Shown: piece after piece, positions 1 through 11,560 of the stretch | Position numbering within the stretch: the stretch's first letter is position 1 | Layout: each line of letters opens with the position of its first letter | NCBI RefSeq assembly: GCF_029784155.1 | Contig: NC_073692.1 | Location: 235,866,503 to 235,930,502, forward strand | Reading direction: 5' to 3' | DNA length: 64,000 bases | Origin: Uranotaenia lowii | Taxonomy: Eukaryota; Arthropoda; Insecta; Diptera; Culicidae | Program-made: the position numbers and the translations under genes | The notes under the pieces: generated by a model | The model's database searches: none | Seen by the model: the letters and a program-made list of their open reading frames with translations, nothing else | Told to the model about the DNA's origin: nothing

Positions 1-35
1 TATTTCTTACAAACGGTTATGAAAGGCATTCTAAA

Positions 36-178
36 AAATTTTCTTGATCATATCCTGGCATAAAACGGGAGGTATGTACGGAGATTACTCATGGGCTCAA
101 ACTCGCGGACATCGGATCAGGAAGCAACTGACTTTGCCAATTAAGCTGTATCATAAGCCCTAGCCAAAATAATAACTG
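36..178 (-). repeat. tRNA-derived SINE-like copy 1
   Basis: On the minus strand this reads as a degenerate RNA polymerase III promoter. A box-A-like AGCTTAATTGGC (plus 136-147) is followed about 31 nt later by a box-B-like GAGTTTGAGCCC (plus 93-104). The intervening minus-strand sequence, with GTCAGTTGCTTCCTGA and CCGATGTCC, recurs almost unchanged near 30000-30040. A repeated tRNA-like promoter module is what a tRNA-derived SINE would show. The ends are approximate because no poly(A) tail or TSD was found. Confidence 0.5.
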
Positions 179-357
179 TTCGATTTCCAATAACATTATT
201 TTTCGCACAAAATTGGAAATAAGACTCCTTAAATCTATTACCAAATCAAAATTTTAGCATAAGAACTTCGCAATATTACCTGGACACCGTTGAAATTAAG
301 AATTTAACTCGGAATACTCTGTTGTGTTGTGAGCCTACTTGGTTGAATGATTCAACT

Positions 358-438
358 GAATCAAAGCAATCGAAAGATTCCTTTTAATTCAACCATACCG
401 TGGTTGAATTAAAAGGAATCTTTCGGTTGCTTTGATTC
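358..438. repeat. 38-bp near-perfect hairpin with 5-nt loop
   Basis: Bases 358-395 and 401-438 are reverse complements with a single mismatch (T/C, a G-U wobble in RNA), separated by 5 nt (396-400). Outside the arms a short direct word, AACTCGGAATA, occurs on both sides (about 306 and 440). This could be a tiny foldback MITE, a hairpin-RNA source or a recent inverted duplication. No coding potential was seen. Confidence 0.75.
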
Positions 439-439
439 A

Positions 440-2306
440 ACTCGGAATAGTTAACCTACTCAGGAACTTATATTACTTATGTTTGCTTAATGGAAAGCTG
501 GAACTTCTTGCCAATACAACTTTTCTGAAAATAATCTTGACTGAATGATCACTTTAAAGTTTTTATAAGTATATAATTCAAACTCTAGACGTTCTTTTTT
601 ATACGCCATAGTATGTAAATTAAGTTAAATTTTCTTATTATTTCAGGAATTAGGTTATTTATATTCACTTTTTGTGAATAGTTCAATGATAATCTTCGTG
701 TTCATGTTTGTGTAGTGCGATGGTCAACTATAAAAAAAATAAACCATCCTTAATTGACAACAAAGTTTTTATATGAAAAGCGATAGTAGTACATTTGTAG
801 TTATCGTTGTAGTTATCTTAAAAAATCAAGAGAATAAAATTGTTTTAAAAACAGTTTGCGCAATTCTTTCAAACACTAAATGTATGCTTATGATACGTAC
901 ACAACCAGATCTTGTCAGCATCCCGGTTATCGTCGATCATCTTTCAAGATTCCTTGTGGATGGAAATGTAGTATTCCACACAGAAACCCAAAATTAAGTA
1001 TAATCAATTTTTTCTCAAATTGAGAATTTTTAGTTATTTCAGGATATCGTCAATGTGAGCGTTTCTTCGAATTATTGTTTTCAATTTCAGATTTCTGCAT
1101 GCCATCATTTTAGGTCAATATTGACCTTGGTTATAGCGCCATGACCCACTCTTGAAATACTTGATTTTTAATGAAAATTGTTTTTATCGAAATATTTCAA
1201 TATTTTTAAATCAATAAACTACTAAATGTGCATATGAAATTTAAAAAAAGCTGGTAATTGTGAAAATTAGCTTATTGTTGAATGGTTATCAAATGCGAGA
1301 AATTGTCTTCGTTTGAAATGAAACTGTTGATACCAGTAATCAACGCGGATTTCAGTGGTGGAATAGAGTTATCTTTATTCATGTTTCGCCAGTCTAGTCA
1401 TTGCATTACTACACAATTCATTAACGATTGCTATTGTCTCACTCTTCAATTATCATCTTCTCTAACCGAGAAAGTATTCATTTCAGAATGAGGTCAATTG
1501 ATAATCTTACCCAGAATATCTGGCAACACTGTTGTGTTACCACAAATCCTTGAGTTATCTCGTCTAGCCGTGTGATGATGTAAACATTTATACATTCATC
1601 ATCATCACTATTCTATTGTTTGGCAATCATCAATAGTAAACTGCCCAAAGCATGCGGGGAACCAAAACAAACAATGTTTAGGTTTTGCCGACGCAGTAGA
1701 AGATTTCTTCTGCTGATCCGGAAGAACATTTTCTGGATCCGAAAATCGTAAGTTCACCTCCCCTCAATTCGTAAATTGAGAATGCTGAACATCTTCGCAT
1801 GCCTCGCCCTCGGTAACAACTTCGTGAACACATCAGCTGGCTAGTCCTCAGTAAGATATGACGTAAACAGTGATGAAACATTTTTATCGGTATGGAAAAA
1901 TCGGTATGAAAATCGGCATTTGAGGTGGATATTCAAAAAAGATTACATTTTCAACTTCCTTCCTTATTAATATAAATGGAAGCTTGCAATAAAAAGCAAG
2001 TCTAAGAACTCTTATGAATGTAGAGGGATGAATGACATCTGGTGTTAAAATCCTTATGATCAAATAAAAAAAAAATATGAATGTTAATTTTTAGTGTAAA
2101 ACTAGTTGACTTAGTGTGTTTTAGCATATATTAGCATATATCCATTTTTTCCGTAACTTGGTTCTAGGTTACGCAAGTTTATATTAAAAGACAGTTTTGA
2201 AATTTCAACAGAACTTAATGTTTGTAACGACTTATACATTTTTTTAAAACTATCTGCTTTTGCAGACGAAAAGTAAAAATCATAAATGAAAATATTTCTT
2301 TCACAG
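440..2306. other. No gene recognised (AT-rich, probably intronic)
   Basis: Mostly low-complexity AT-rich sequence. A more complex patch at about 1660-1890 has short ORFs on both strands but no family that I recognise. It could be a decayed mobile-element fragment. Confidence 0.5.
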
Positions 2307-2308
2307 TA

Positions 2309-3198
2309 CCGTAATCCGGGGTAATATTGATCACTTTTTGCGATATTTTTCGATTATTTTTTCTCTTAAGGGGAATGTGGCATGTTTCATATTTTTAAAA
2401 CCAGTACTGGACTCCTATGAACGTAAAACATGGTTGCAGAAATTCATTAGACTACTTTAAATTTGATTTAAAAATAGATTTCTTCTCGATTTTGAATCAG
2501 ATGATTTGGGGTTACATTGGTCAGTCTCAAATTTCGACGGTTTTTACGAGTTTTCTTGATCATAAAGAATACAAAACACCTTCATTATACTAACAAATGC
2601 TTGTTTATAAATTTTACTTTGTTTTTAAACGTTTTCTTTTAAAAACATTTATAATCGAAAAAAGAACTAGTGCTACAAAATACAAATGAATTTTAACCTT
2701 CACACATTCCTCTAGACCCTCCCACTATTCCTATTTTCATTTTTTCTTGAAAGTTTACCATTTGATACGGTTTCTACCCATTTTTCCAATACGGGCTTAC
2801 TCTTGGAAAATGTCCTTATTTTTTAAATATAAAAAATTTATCACTAAATGACTATAAAAATAGCACTATAAATGTACATATACAAAGGAAAAAAGTTGTT
2901 CTTTCACTTCCAACAACTCGTTTGCATCTAAATGTTTGAGGTATCATCAAGCGAGCTGTTTGTTTCCGCGCCTTAGAAAACATAGATATTTAAGGATTTT
3001 GAAATTGAATTTTTACTAACAGAAAAATATTTCAAATACAAACCAAATTTTGCCTATTTGATACTTATTTTATAGGCTTTCAAACGTTGAAAACAGTTTT
3101 CAAAAATTCAAAGCTTAGACTGAGTTATTGATGATGATGTTCAAAAGTTTATTGTTGGTCAAAATTACCCCGGTGATCAAAGTTACCCCGTTTTACGG
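2309..3198. mobile_element. TA-flanked MITE, family A (CCGTAA...GGGGTAA ends)
   Basis: The terminal inverted repeats are CCGTAATCCGGGGTAATAT at the left and, reverse-complemented, CCGTAAAACGGGGTAACTT at the right; both continue into TTGATCAC. The element is bounded by TA at 2307-2308 and 3199-3200, the target-site pattern of the Tc1/mariner superfamily. The 890-bp interior has no transposase ORF, so this is a non-autonomous element. A diverged partial copy lies at about 25820-26495. Confidence 0.8.
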
Positions 3199-4799
3199 TA
3201 CTCATAATTGAATGGAAATCTAATTTAAAAGTTACCGTTTGATAAGAAAAATAAGGGCATGGCGATCACCTTCAGGTTACACGTGGCTAAGGCATATTAA
3301 TGAAGTAAAAACTTGATACTTTAATTGATGTTTAGCTAAATAAAAGTGGGATGTAAATTTGATAAATTAGATAAGGCAATAGAACCAGGTCAACCTAAAG
3401 TAAATTTTAATTTAGTAAACACTTACAAATCCTATGGCTTTTTAATGTTCGAGGTAAATATGGGCCCAAGATGATGTTCTTCGTTTAGTTGATTTTTTTT
3501 TTTTGCTAAACTGGCAATTTCAGCTTTCATCTTAAGTATTAGATATGAGTTCTAGCGATTAAAAAAAGAAATAATTGCAGAAAGTTGAGAGAGTTGTTGC
3601 TTCAATTTTTTCTTCACCCAATGGAAAATTAATTTTATATTTTGAAAAATCACGCATTAGTCATATGAAAATCCAAGAACTTTATGCGAAAATAAATGAG
3701 AAACGTGTTCTAAAAGAAGGTGTTCCCAAGAAAAATATTTAAAATAAAACATAGTTTTTCTAAAACTGAAAATACCCATTTTGCCTGGCGTGGCCTGCAG
3801 TTAGGTACATGTGATATCATTTACTTGGCTAACAAGATAGAGGAGGATTGAAGATTTAACCGATGATAAGACAAACCGTATATCTAATTGCACTTCAAAT
3901 CTTGACATACCACATCTGGCGACAAGTTGAACAAGGATTATATTCCAACGGTGTTTATTTTCCCTCGAAAAGTTAGCATCTCAGGAGACAAGAGCATTGT
4001 CAATGGTCAATGTCTATAGAAACTTCTACCTTCTGCTGATAGTCGCAGAAGGTCAAATATCAGCCTTGAGCTGAGTCCATTGGCTTTGAGGAAGCACTAT
4101 GATAGTGCATCATTTGACAGAACATAGGAACAAAACATCGCGAACAATTGAATGAATTATGAGAGTGAGCCGTGGAGATCTTTGCAGGGTACTTAGGGGT
4201 AAAAGTTGTACAGATAAACTTACGCCACGCCAGCTACCGCACTTTGTCTCCTTTTTACGGGACCTTTACGAGGATAGCTTGAATTAAGTGGGAATATGGA
4301 AGTGGAATGTAGTTTGAGTTAAAATCTTAAAAATCGGTATCAAATCGGTATGTTTTGCCAAAAATCGGTAATCGGTATATACCAATTCTTGGTAAAAATT
4401 TTGCTCAAAAATCGGTATATTTTAATACCGGAAAATCGGTATGTGTGGCATCGCTGGACGCAAAGGGAGCTGACCGCTTCTTATCATCTCTCAGATTAAT
4501 GTATAATTCACGTTCAGATGCTCCATCCACTAATGGGTCCGCGCCCTCTCCAGGTACTGGATGCAAGAGATGTTGTCCTTCATTAAACGTGAAAGGAGTG
4601 CTAGCCACCATGTTGCTTTCTGGTAGCCCCAGAAAAATAATCTCTTGCAGCTTCCTTCGCGTTTCCGCTCAAAGTTTTCATATCGCGATGACTTTGAGCA
4701 TCTGAACTCTCGGCAGCAAGAATCCGCTAACCACTGACTGTCACCGAAACCACCTCCTCCGAAGCACTCGAAACATAAACCATACACTGAAAACAAGCT
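3199..4799. other. No gene recognised; ATCGGTA-rich word cluster at 4330-4445
   Basis: The section 3780-4260 is higher-complexity sequence without a convincing reading frame. At 4330-4445 the word AAATCGGTA is repeated many times. Shorter clusters of the same kind occur near 1890 and 30230. These look like traces of an unidentified repeat. Confidence 0.45.
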
Positions 4800-4804
4800 C
4801 GTGA

Positions 4805-5400
4805 ATGCTAACCGCAGCGCAGCTCCTAAGTACGAGAATAATTCTGTCGACTTGCAGCTTTATAGACATTCGTCCCGTTATGTCAGCGCTTTGACCACTT
4901 CGGAAACTGGAAGGCAACGTTTAACAGCATCTAATACATTGCTGAAGTTGCTGGTAACTAACCGTCTCACAAAACAACTCCTCCAAAGCCACATAAAAAT
5001 CTTATTGTGGGCTTTGATCAGCTCACACGTGCTATCTGCAGCGTAGCTCCACACCCCGAGAGTAACCCTCTCGACATCCAGCTTCTTCCAACTGATACGG
5101 GCTAATCCTTCATCTGGAGCATTCTGACCTGACCAATCCTGGTTATAGATCCTGAGAGCCCTCCTCCCGGCCGTCGGAAATGAACTCATGCCGCTAACCG
5201 CAGCGTGACTTGTGACGACATCGAGAGTAACCGCTTGAAACCCAACTTTCCGGCCTCGAACTCCAGTGGCACCTTCTGGCTCACCTGGAGCATTTCGTGG
5301 CCTCTGCGCTGGTGGTCGTCTGTGCTTGGATCAGCTCCTGTATGCTGATCGCAGCGCACAACATAAGCACGAGAGTAACCCTCTGTAGGCCGGTTGGTCC
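4805..5400 (-). repeat. GC-rich imperfect tandem repeat of about 150-220 bp
   Basis: The plus-strand motif with GCAGCGCAGCTCC-like sequence followed by GAGAGTAACCCTCT recurs four times, with the second part near 4837, 5058, 5223 and 5370. Spacing is about 221, 165 and 147 bp. Read on the minus strand, one frame gives recurring peptides of the type RVTLVL-x-CAA-x-SI-x-ELI, interrupted by stops. GC content is visibly higher than the flanks. It may be a decayed repetitive coding region of a mobile element; I do not recognise the family. Confidence 0.45.
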
Positions 5401-6371
5401 CTCTGAGATGGCTACTTGAGCTCTTGCTAACTCTTTACTTCCATATCCAGACGTGTATGGGCCCATAACCTGTTTCAACAGAAACTGTAGGGGAAGTTAG
5501 TTTTTTCGCTCCTACAGGAACGCGTCTCCAAAAGCATTGTTTCACTTTTATTTTGTCAGTGGATTTTGTTTTTCGACACTGTTGATCATATCAATATATT
5601 TCCACACATTCGGTCGGTTCACTGCAATTAATGATCAAAATAATTTACACAACAATTTTCCTCTTTTGAGCTTTCAAAATTTTAAAAATCCAATCAAGCA
5701 AATTATTTTTTTTTATTTTAGAAAATTTTCCGCAGCACGATAAAAAACGCGTGCTGACCAGCATTGCTACATCAAAATCTGTATTTTTAAGCTTTTAAAA
5801 AATCTGTTTAATGAGTAAAGAATCTCAAAAATATGTATTGTAATCTGTATTGCTCATTTGCATGCAGAATGCTTCAAAAAAGTAATAATATATGATAAAC
5901 TAACTTTTATAGTTCTTTTTCCACTTGCAAAGCTATGGTTTGATTTTTTTGACGTACAATTACGTCCTACGGAACAATTTAGGGGTGGAACTTGAAGTTC
6001 GCGAACGGATCTCGCGTCACGTAAAAAGCTTCTTTAACGGACATCTCTTCTAAAGAACATTTTGGATTGATTGTGTGTTGGTACGTTTGATTGTTTATTT
6101 GTCTTGAATTTAAACACTATCGTGTTGTTCATCCCTAATATATGTGTTGGTACAACAATACTAATAAAGCGCAAATACAAATTTGAGCATTAAACACAAC
6201 AAAAACACCAGAGTGAGATAAAAAACCCCGAGCGTCGACCAAGCTTCTTCTACGTATTTACTGTTATCATTATTATCAATTTACATTTACAGCTACACTA
6301 AATTTAAATTCATTTCACTTTTTTGTATCTAATACACTAAACATTATTTGTTTCTTTCTCTATCCCTGCAG
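5401..6371 (+). other. Intron upstream of the NCKX exon
   Basis: AT-rich sequence with no coding signal. It ends in a pyrimidine-rich tract (TTTCTTTCTCTATCCCTGCAG) whose AG at 6370-6371 is the splice acceptor for the exon beginning at 6372. Confidence 0.7.
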
Positions 6372-6988
6372 GCAACTTCAGCAACGTCACGGTAGTAGCC
6401 AAGGATCCCCTGTTTCCCGAAGATCTGTTTACGATGGAGCAGCGCCGCAACGGTGCCATCGTGCTGCACATAATCGGTGTGATGTACATGTTCGTTGCAT
6501 TGGCCATCGTGTGCGACGAGTTCTTTGTGCCTTCCCTGGACGTGATCATTGAGAAGTTGGGCATCACGGACGATGTGGCCGGGGCAACGTTTATGGCCGC
6601 CGGTGGCAGTGCCCCCGAACTGTTCACGAGCGTGATCGGTGTGTTCGTGTCGTTCGACGACGTCGGCATCGGTACGATCGTCGGTTCGGCCGTGTTCAAC
6701 ATCCTGTTCGTGATCGGAATGTGCGCGCTCTTCTCGAAAACCCTGCTATCACTCACCTGGTGGCCGCTGTTTCGCGATTGCACGTTCTACAGTATAAGTT
6801 TACTTACGTTGATCTATTTTTTTCGCGACAACGCGATCTACTGGTGGGAGGCGCTGATACTGTTCATTATCTACATCGCGTACGCAGTGTTCATGAAGTT
6901 CAACCAGCAGGTGGAGCGATGTGTGAAGAAGTGTATCTATAAAAATAAGGTGACCAGAGTTCGAAGCACTGATCAACTAATGCCTGCA
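6372..6988 (+). CDS. Internal exon of a K+-dependent Na+/Ca2+ exchanger (SLC24/NCKX, probably Nckx30C-type)
   Basis: The exon encodes 205 complete codons plus two bases completing a split codon, so the upstream intron is phase 1. The downstream donor CCTGCA|GTAAGTAG gives a phase-0 intron. NCKX proteins are plasma-membrane antiporters that export Ca2+ with K+ in exchange for Na+. Exon residues 1-6 hold two N-glycosylation sequons (NFS, NVT). A hydrophobic segment spans about 27-52. The alpha-1 repeat at about 68-115 contains [17 protein letters not shown] and [16 protein letters not shown]. In this family the acidic residue of GSAPELF (E82 here) is essential for ion binding. Further hydrophobic segments lie at about 138-150 and 155-174, followed by a basic cytoplasmic start. 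The second (alpha-2) half is not in the window. GC is clearly higher than the flanks. Family assignment is firm; the choice of Nckx30C over paralogues such as CG1090 or zydeco is tentative. Confidence 0.95.
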
Positions 6989-9504
6989 GTAAGTAGTTGA
7001 GGATGCATGTAATTGGAGGACACTTTCTTTCCGTTTCCGTTTTTCTTTTCCTCTCTATCTTTCTCTGTCTTTCTGATGTCTAATTTTATGTTTATCGTTT
7101 TTCGAAAGAAGATTTAAAAAAAATCAAAAATCCATTCCATCAAAATCGTTTGTTCGAATCCTCATCGTCGTCTCATGTCACCTCGTTCACAATCCTCATC
7201 AATTCTAAACACGGCAAATTTCATCGTCCAAGCTCTGGCGAATAAACTTCACCATCACCGTTTTAATTTCACTTAAACTGAACTTCTCACTCTGACCAAC
7301 CTCTAAGTATCATACAGTGTAGTTTCTGTACCTAGGAATATACGAACGCTGTACCTACACACATGTGCATACAGGGGATTTGCTGACATTGCACAGATGG
7401 GGCTCTGAATGCAGGAACATTCAAAGTTCTAACTCATCTCTACCCTAGGAAGGATGATGGTTTGATGCACATCACCGGTGTTCTTTCTAATGGTTTTGGG
7501 ACACGACACAACTCACTCATCACTCATATGTGTATAAATTAGTAGTTTCTGGCCAGTTTGTCTGATTTCAAACTGTTGAGATTAGTTTTGGGATTTTCTG
7601 ATGGGTTCAACGTAGATACAGTTGATGCTTTCAGGGTTTCCTGTGAATAAGTTCAAATTAACACGAGAAGCTATTCGAACAGCTTAAAATTGATTCTTTC
7701 AAATAACAGAAATGTAAGCGAATAAACTTTAAACTAAGCAAAATAAAGCGTAGAACGAAGATGTTTGTCAAGAGATTAGAGATGAAAAATTTAGTTATTC
7801 TGAAAGCATAGAGATGAATGGAGAAAACTCGCAATTGTTTTAAGTCGATTATGAAAAGATGTTGAATACTTTTCAACAGTTGATTCCATGCAAGAGAGGA
7901 GTGAAATTATTCAACCTGTTTGTGAACCTGAAGTCGATTCAACTGGCGGCTGGCAAATAACCAACGTTTTAAAGAGCCATCCTCAAGTTGTCAGAATCAA
8001 TTGAAGCTCAGCTCAAAAATGCAAGGGGTTTCGGGTTTCTCATATGTTTTATTCATTGATCCATTCATTCAACTCTTCAAGTTCATTTTCCCAATTCGTC
8101 CCGATAGCTAGAGCCGAGGTGTGGTTGGGTGTTGGAAGGTGTGCCCGGTTAGGTGTTCTGTTTGGCAATTTATTGAGGGTTGGCCTGTAGCCAATCGAAC
8201 CTCGGCGGCAGCCAAACCGAAAGCCAAAGCCAAGTTCTAGCGGTTTGGTTGTCGTTCTGCCAGATGACACCCACCCAACAATGGTCATAATTTCCCACCC
8301 GACGAGCATCGATATTTAGATATGGCCGATGATGCCCTGATTCTGGCGACATCGACAACGTAAGCGACAACAACAAACAACGACGAGGACGACACCAGCA
8401 ATGATGACGATGATGATGATGATGACCACTCCGACAAATAAGCTGGCAAATAAGCAAGACATTTCCATTCTCATTTCGTCACATTAACTTATCAGTATCA
8501 TCGTTGTTAATCAGGGCGAGGGAAAATGTTTAACCACTTTCCTCAGAGATATCTTCAGTCGGTCTAGCTGGCTGACTGGCACTTCGAATTCGAGGAGCGT
8601 TTGAGGTTAGGTTTATTCAATTATGAAAATTAGATCATTCCTGGTGAATGCACCCACGACAGCCCTTTTTCCCACCTCAATTAGCGGATTGGTTGTGTTG
8701 TCACACTTCACTGTCGTGGCTGCAGACAGTGACAATGATGATCAAGATCAGCACGGTTTATATTTTCCTTGAGTACGTAATGAGATGACGCTTGAAAAAC
8801 TAGTATTGAGCCATCCGTGAGTATAAGGGTGAATATTTATGAAACTTTGGCTGTATAAAAGTGGTCCTAATTTGATGTTTTAGAAATGACATAAATAACT
8901 TCCCACAAAAGTGTAGCACGGATACACATCTTGTAGTATCTATCAGTTATCAAAATAATATCCCATCGTTTTATACAGTTACAAATAATCTCAGGAAATG
9001 TATGGAAAATGTGAAAGACGTATTTTGCAAGCATATTTTTGAAGGAAAAATTAAAAAAAATTATATACCTTATGAAGATTTAGTTATATACAAACGTTAC
9101 AGATTGCATTTGCTGTTTTGCGCCTAATAGTAGGCAATAAATATTGATTTGTTTAGTTTCTTCTGCAGAAATAAATAAAAATTAGTCGAAACTCACAATC
9201 AGTTAGACTTATTTTCCCGGTATTAACAGTTTTTCAAACGTGTCAGTAAATGTTTCTGATTCACCTCAAAACATTTAAATTTAGAAATCATTTCCGTTAG
9301 GAAATCTCCTCATTCGTTTGCAGGCATTTGAATATGATTTATGAATAAGACTTAAAATTCATATTTTAAAACCTATGAGGAACGATTGATGATTTTGAAA
9401 ATATGTTCTTGAATGCATCTTGAAGTTATAGAATTGACTTGACTTGAATATCATAATCCAGTTTTGGGAAGTATTTTAAAGATTTAAATCACATAATCAG
9501 TTTT
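6989..9504 (+). other. Start of the long downstream intron; unique sequence
   Basis: It begins with the consensus donor GTAAGTAG. The part to about 8800 is relatively complex and looks single-copy, with a short GAT/GAC-rich microsatellite near 8380-8425. ORFs here, including a His-rich minus-strand one at 8170-8457, come from simple repeats. No second NCKX exon was recognised. Conserved non-coding elements are possible but cannot be judged from one sequence. Confidence 0.55.
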
Positions 9505-9517
9505 AAGTTCAACACCA
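9505..9517. repeat. 5' target-site duplication of a LINE insertion
   Basis: AAGTTCAACACCA is repeated exactly at 10465-10477, immediately after the poly(A) tail of the element. This fixes both insertion boundaries. Confidence 0.9.
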
Positions 9518-10375
9518 GGATCGATAAATTTCTTCACTGATGGCTCAAAAATGAATAATAATGCTGGTGCCGGAATATATGGTCCAGGGGTAAACATCTC
9601 GATTGCAATGGAAGGCTGGCCCACAGTTTTTCAAACAGAAGTCTATGCGATATATTGTTGTATGGAAATATGTTTAAAGAAAATGTATAGACACGCTAAT
9701 ATCTGCATATTTTCAGACAGTCAAGCAGCAATACGGGCTCTGAAAGCCCCAATGTGCAATTCAAAGCTGGTGTGGGATTGTATTAATGCTTTGAATCAAT
9801 TATCAATCCAAAATCAAGTGAACCTATACTGGGTTCCAGGCCACTGTGGTATAGAAGGCAATGAGAAAGCAGATGAACTCGCTAGAAAAGGATCTGAAAG
9901 GCGCATGATTGGCCCTGAACCTTTTTGTGGAGTATCTACTTGTGCTCTTACAAGTGAATTAAAAAAATGGGAGAACTCAAAGATCAAATTCAAATGGCTC
10001 GGTGCTAGACAATCTAAAAAATTCATAAAGCCCGATTCTAAGAAAACTTGTGAACTTCTAAGTCTATCGAAAAGGGATCTTAAAACAATTACCACCCATG
10101 CAACTACCACTTACATAAAATAGGCAAACTCAGTAATGAGATGTGCCGGTTTTGTCAAACTGAAGTAGAAACTGCAGAGCACTTAATGTGTGACTGTGGA
10201 TGTCTTATGACACATCGACTGAAAGTTCTTGGTAAGCGAATCTTAACGCCCGGTGATATTTGGAAGATGAAAGCCAGTAAGGTGGTGGGATTCATAAGAA
10301 ATACCATCCCAAACTGGAATAATGTCTCGATTTTGACTACAACTGCCATCTCTATCAATGATGACAGTATTGCGT
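9518..10375 (+). pseudogene. LINE ORF2 C-terminus: RNase H domain and CCHC-like motif, frameshifted
   Basis: Translation is open from the first base of the insertion, so the apparent Met at 9551 is not a real start. RNase H motifs appear in order: FFTDGS (first Asp codon at 9539), QTEVYA, FSDSQAA and WVPGHCGIEGNEKADELAR. All four catalytic acidic residues and the conserved His are present. The frame then shifts near 10105: the first frame stops at 10123, while the continuation is found in another frame. That continuation carries CRFC and a later HLMCDC, the Cys/His motif common at the ends of such ORF2 proteins, and stops at about 10375. The domain is intact in sequence, but the copy is dead because reverse transcriptase and endonuclease are missing and the 3' part is out of frame. 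Confidence 0.9.
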
Positions 10376-10464
10376 GATCAGACAAATAATAAATTGGGTT
10401 ATTCCACAATAGATCACAAAAAGTTGGTCGCAGTGGATCTTCTCATACAAAAAAAAAAAAAAAG
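9518..10464 (+). mobile_element. 5'-truncated non-LTR retrotransposon (LINE) with poly(A) tail
   Basis: A 947-bp insertion flanked by exact 13-bp direct repeats. It starts inside the RNase H coding region, includes the 3' end of ORF2 and a short 3' UTR, and ends in an A15 run (10449-10463). This is the standard product of incomplete target-primed reverse transcription. The RNase H domain plus C-terminal CCHC-like motif points to the I/R1/LOA group of LINEs rather than to a clade without RNase H. Confidence 0.92.
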
Positions 10465-10477
10465 AAGTTCAACACCA
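10465..10477. repeat. 3' target-site duplication of the LINE insertion
   Basis: Exact second copy of AAGTTCAACACCA (see 9505-9517). Confidence 0.9.
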
Positions 10478-11560
10478 TCAACATCTCTTTGCTGTTACTT
10501 TTAAATTTAAAGTTTAATAAGTATGATCGATCTGGCTCGTATTGGTCACCTTGATTTGAGTTATTAGTGATATTATTGGAACCTCTCGTACCATTCACCT
10601 GAAATTTGAATTCTAAATGTTGCCAGCTCGTTATTGTTTTTCTATATATGTATGAATATTTGAAGTGCCAAAAACTGTAATTGTAAGAAGAAATAATAGG
10701 AACGATCTCTTCCTGTTTTACTAGTCGACAAGTAAAGTCTTATTTTTACCATTCGAAATCGTCTGCCCAAACAAAGTACATTCTGATTCTAAAATGATTG
10801 AATTAAGGCTCTTGGAATTTCATGTGAGTTATTGTTCTCACTGGCTCTACAATTTTAATATACATATGTACCTACCTAGTAGTTTGTTGTGGTCTTAAAA
10901 TGTGACTTCTAAAAATAAAATTCAGAACTTCAGAATATCGACCCTTTAATGATTTCTGATTAGGTACACAACTTAAACCCTATTTAACCCCGGATTTATT
11001 GATTTATGCATTGCTAAGTTTTATTAAATGGATTTTCCGTTCAAGACTTAAGATTCTGGTTTCGGAATATTGACCTATGAATGTTTCTTAATAAGACTCT
11101 GGGTTTCAAATGAACTTTTTTATTTATGAAACTTCTATCTGTTATTTGGAATTAAAATAGTATTATGTCCTCAAACCTTGATGCTTCAACTCTCGAATAA
11201 GATCCCAGATGATAAACTTTGATTATTTGGAACTAAATTCCAGCTAAGAACAATGATTAGAACCAAATTTTTGTTCTCATTAGTCAAAAAACCAAAAAGC
11301 CCTGAATAACATCTAAAATCAAAATAACTCGACGATAATTGATGAATTAAAATATACACATCAAAAAATTGAAAAAAAAATCTTTCTTAAACTTCTTACT
11401 TGATTCGTACTTGTCTCAAAGCGGGTTTTATATTTTAGCTATAGATGATATAGATTCAAACTTTACAAAGAAATTAACTTCTACGAAGTTTAAAAAATTC
11501 AATAGATAATGTAGCTGGCGGACAATTTTTGATTTTTTTAGGTTTACGTTACTGTAGAGA
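10478..11560. other. No gene recognised
   Basis: AT-rich intron-like sequence. I see no repeat structure or coding signal. Confidence 0.5.

Noticed and set aside
3785..4233. 10-bp inverted repeat CTGGCGTGGC / GCCACGCCAG about 440 bp apart, as possible element ends
   Set aside because: It is too short, with flanking similarity that fades at once and no target duplication.
8170..8457. His-rich minus-strand ORF
   Set aside because: It comes from a GAT/GAC-type microsatellite and has no splice or domain support.
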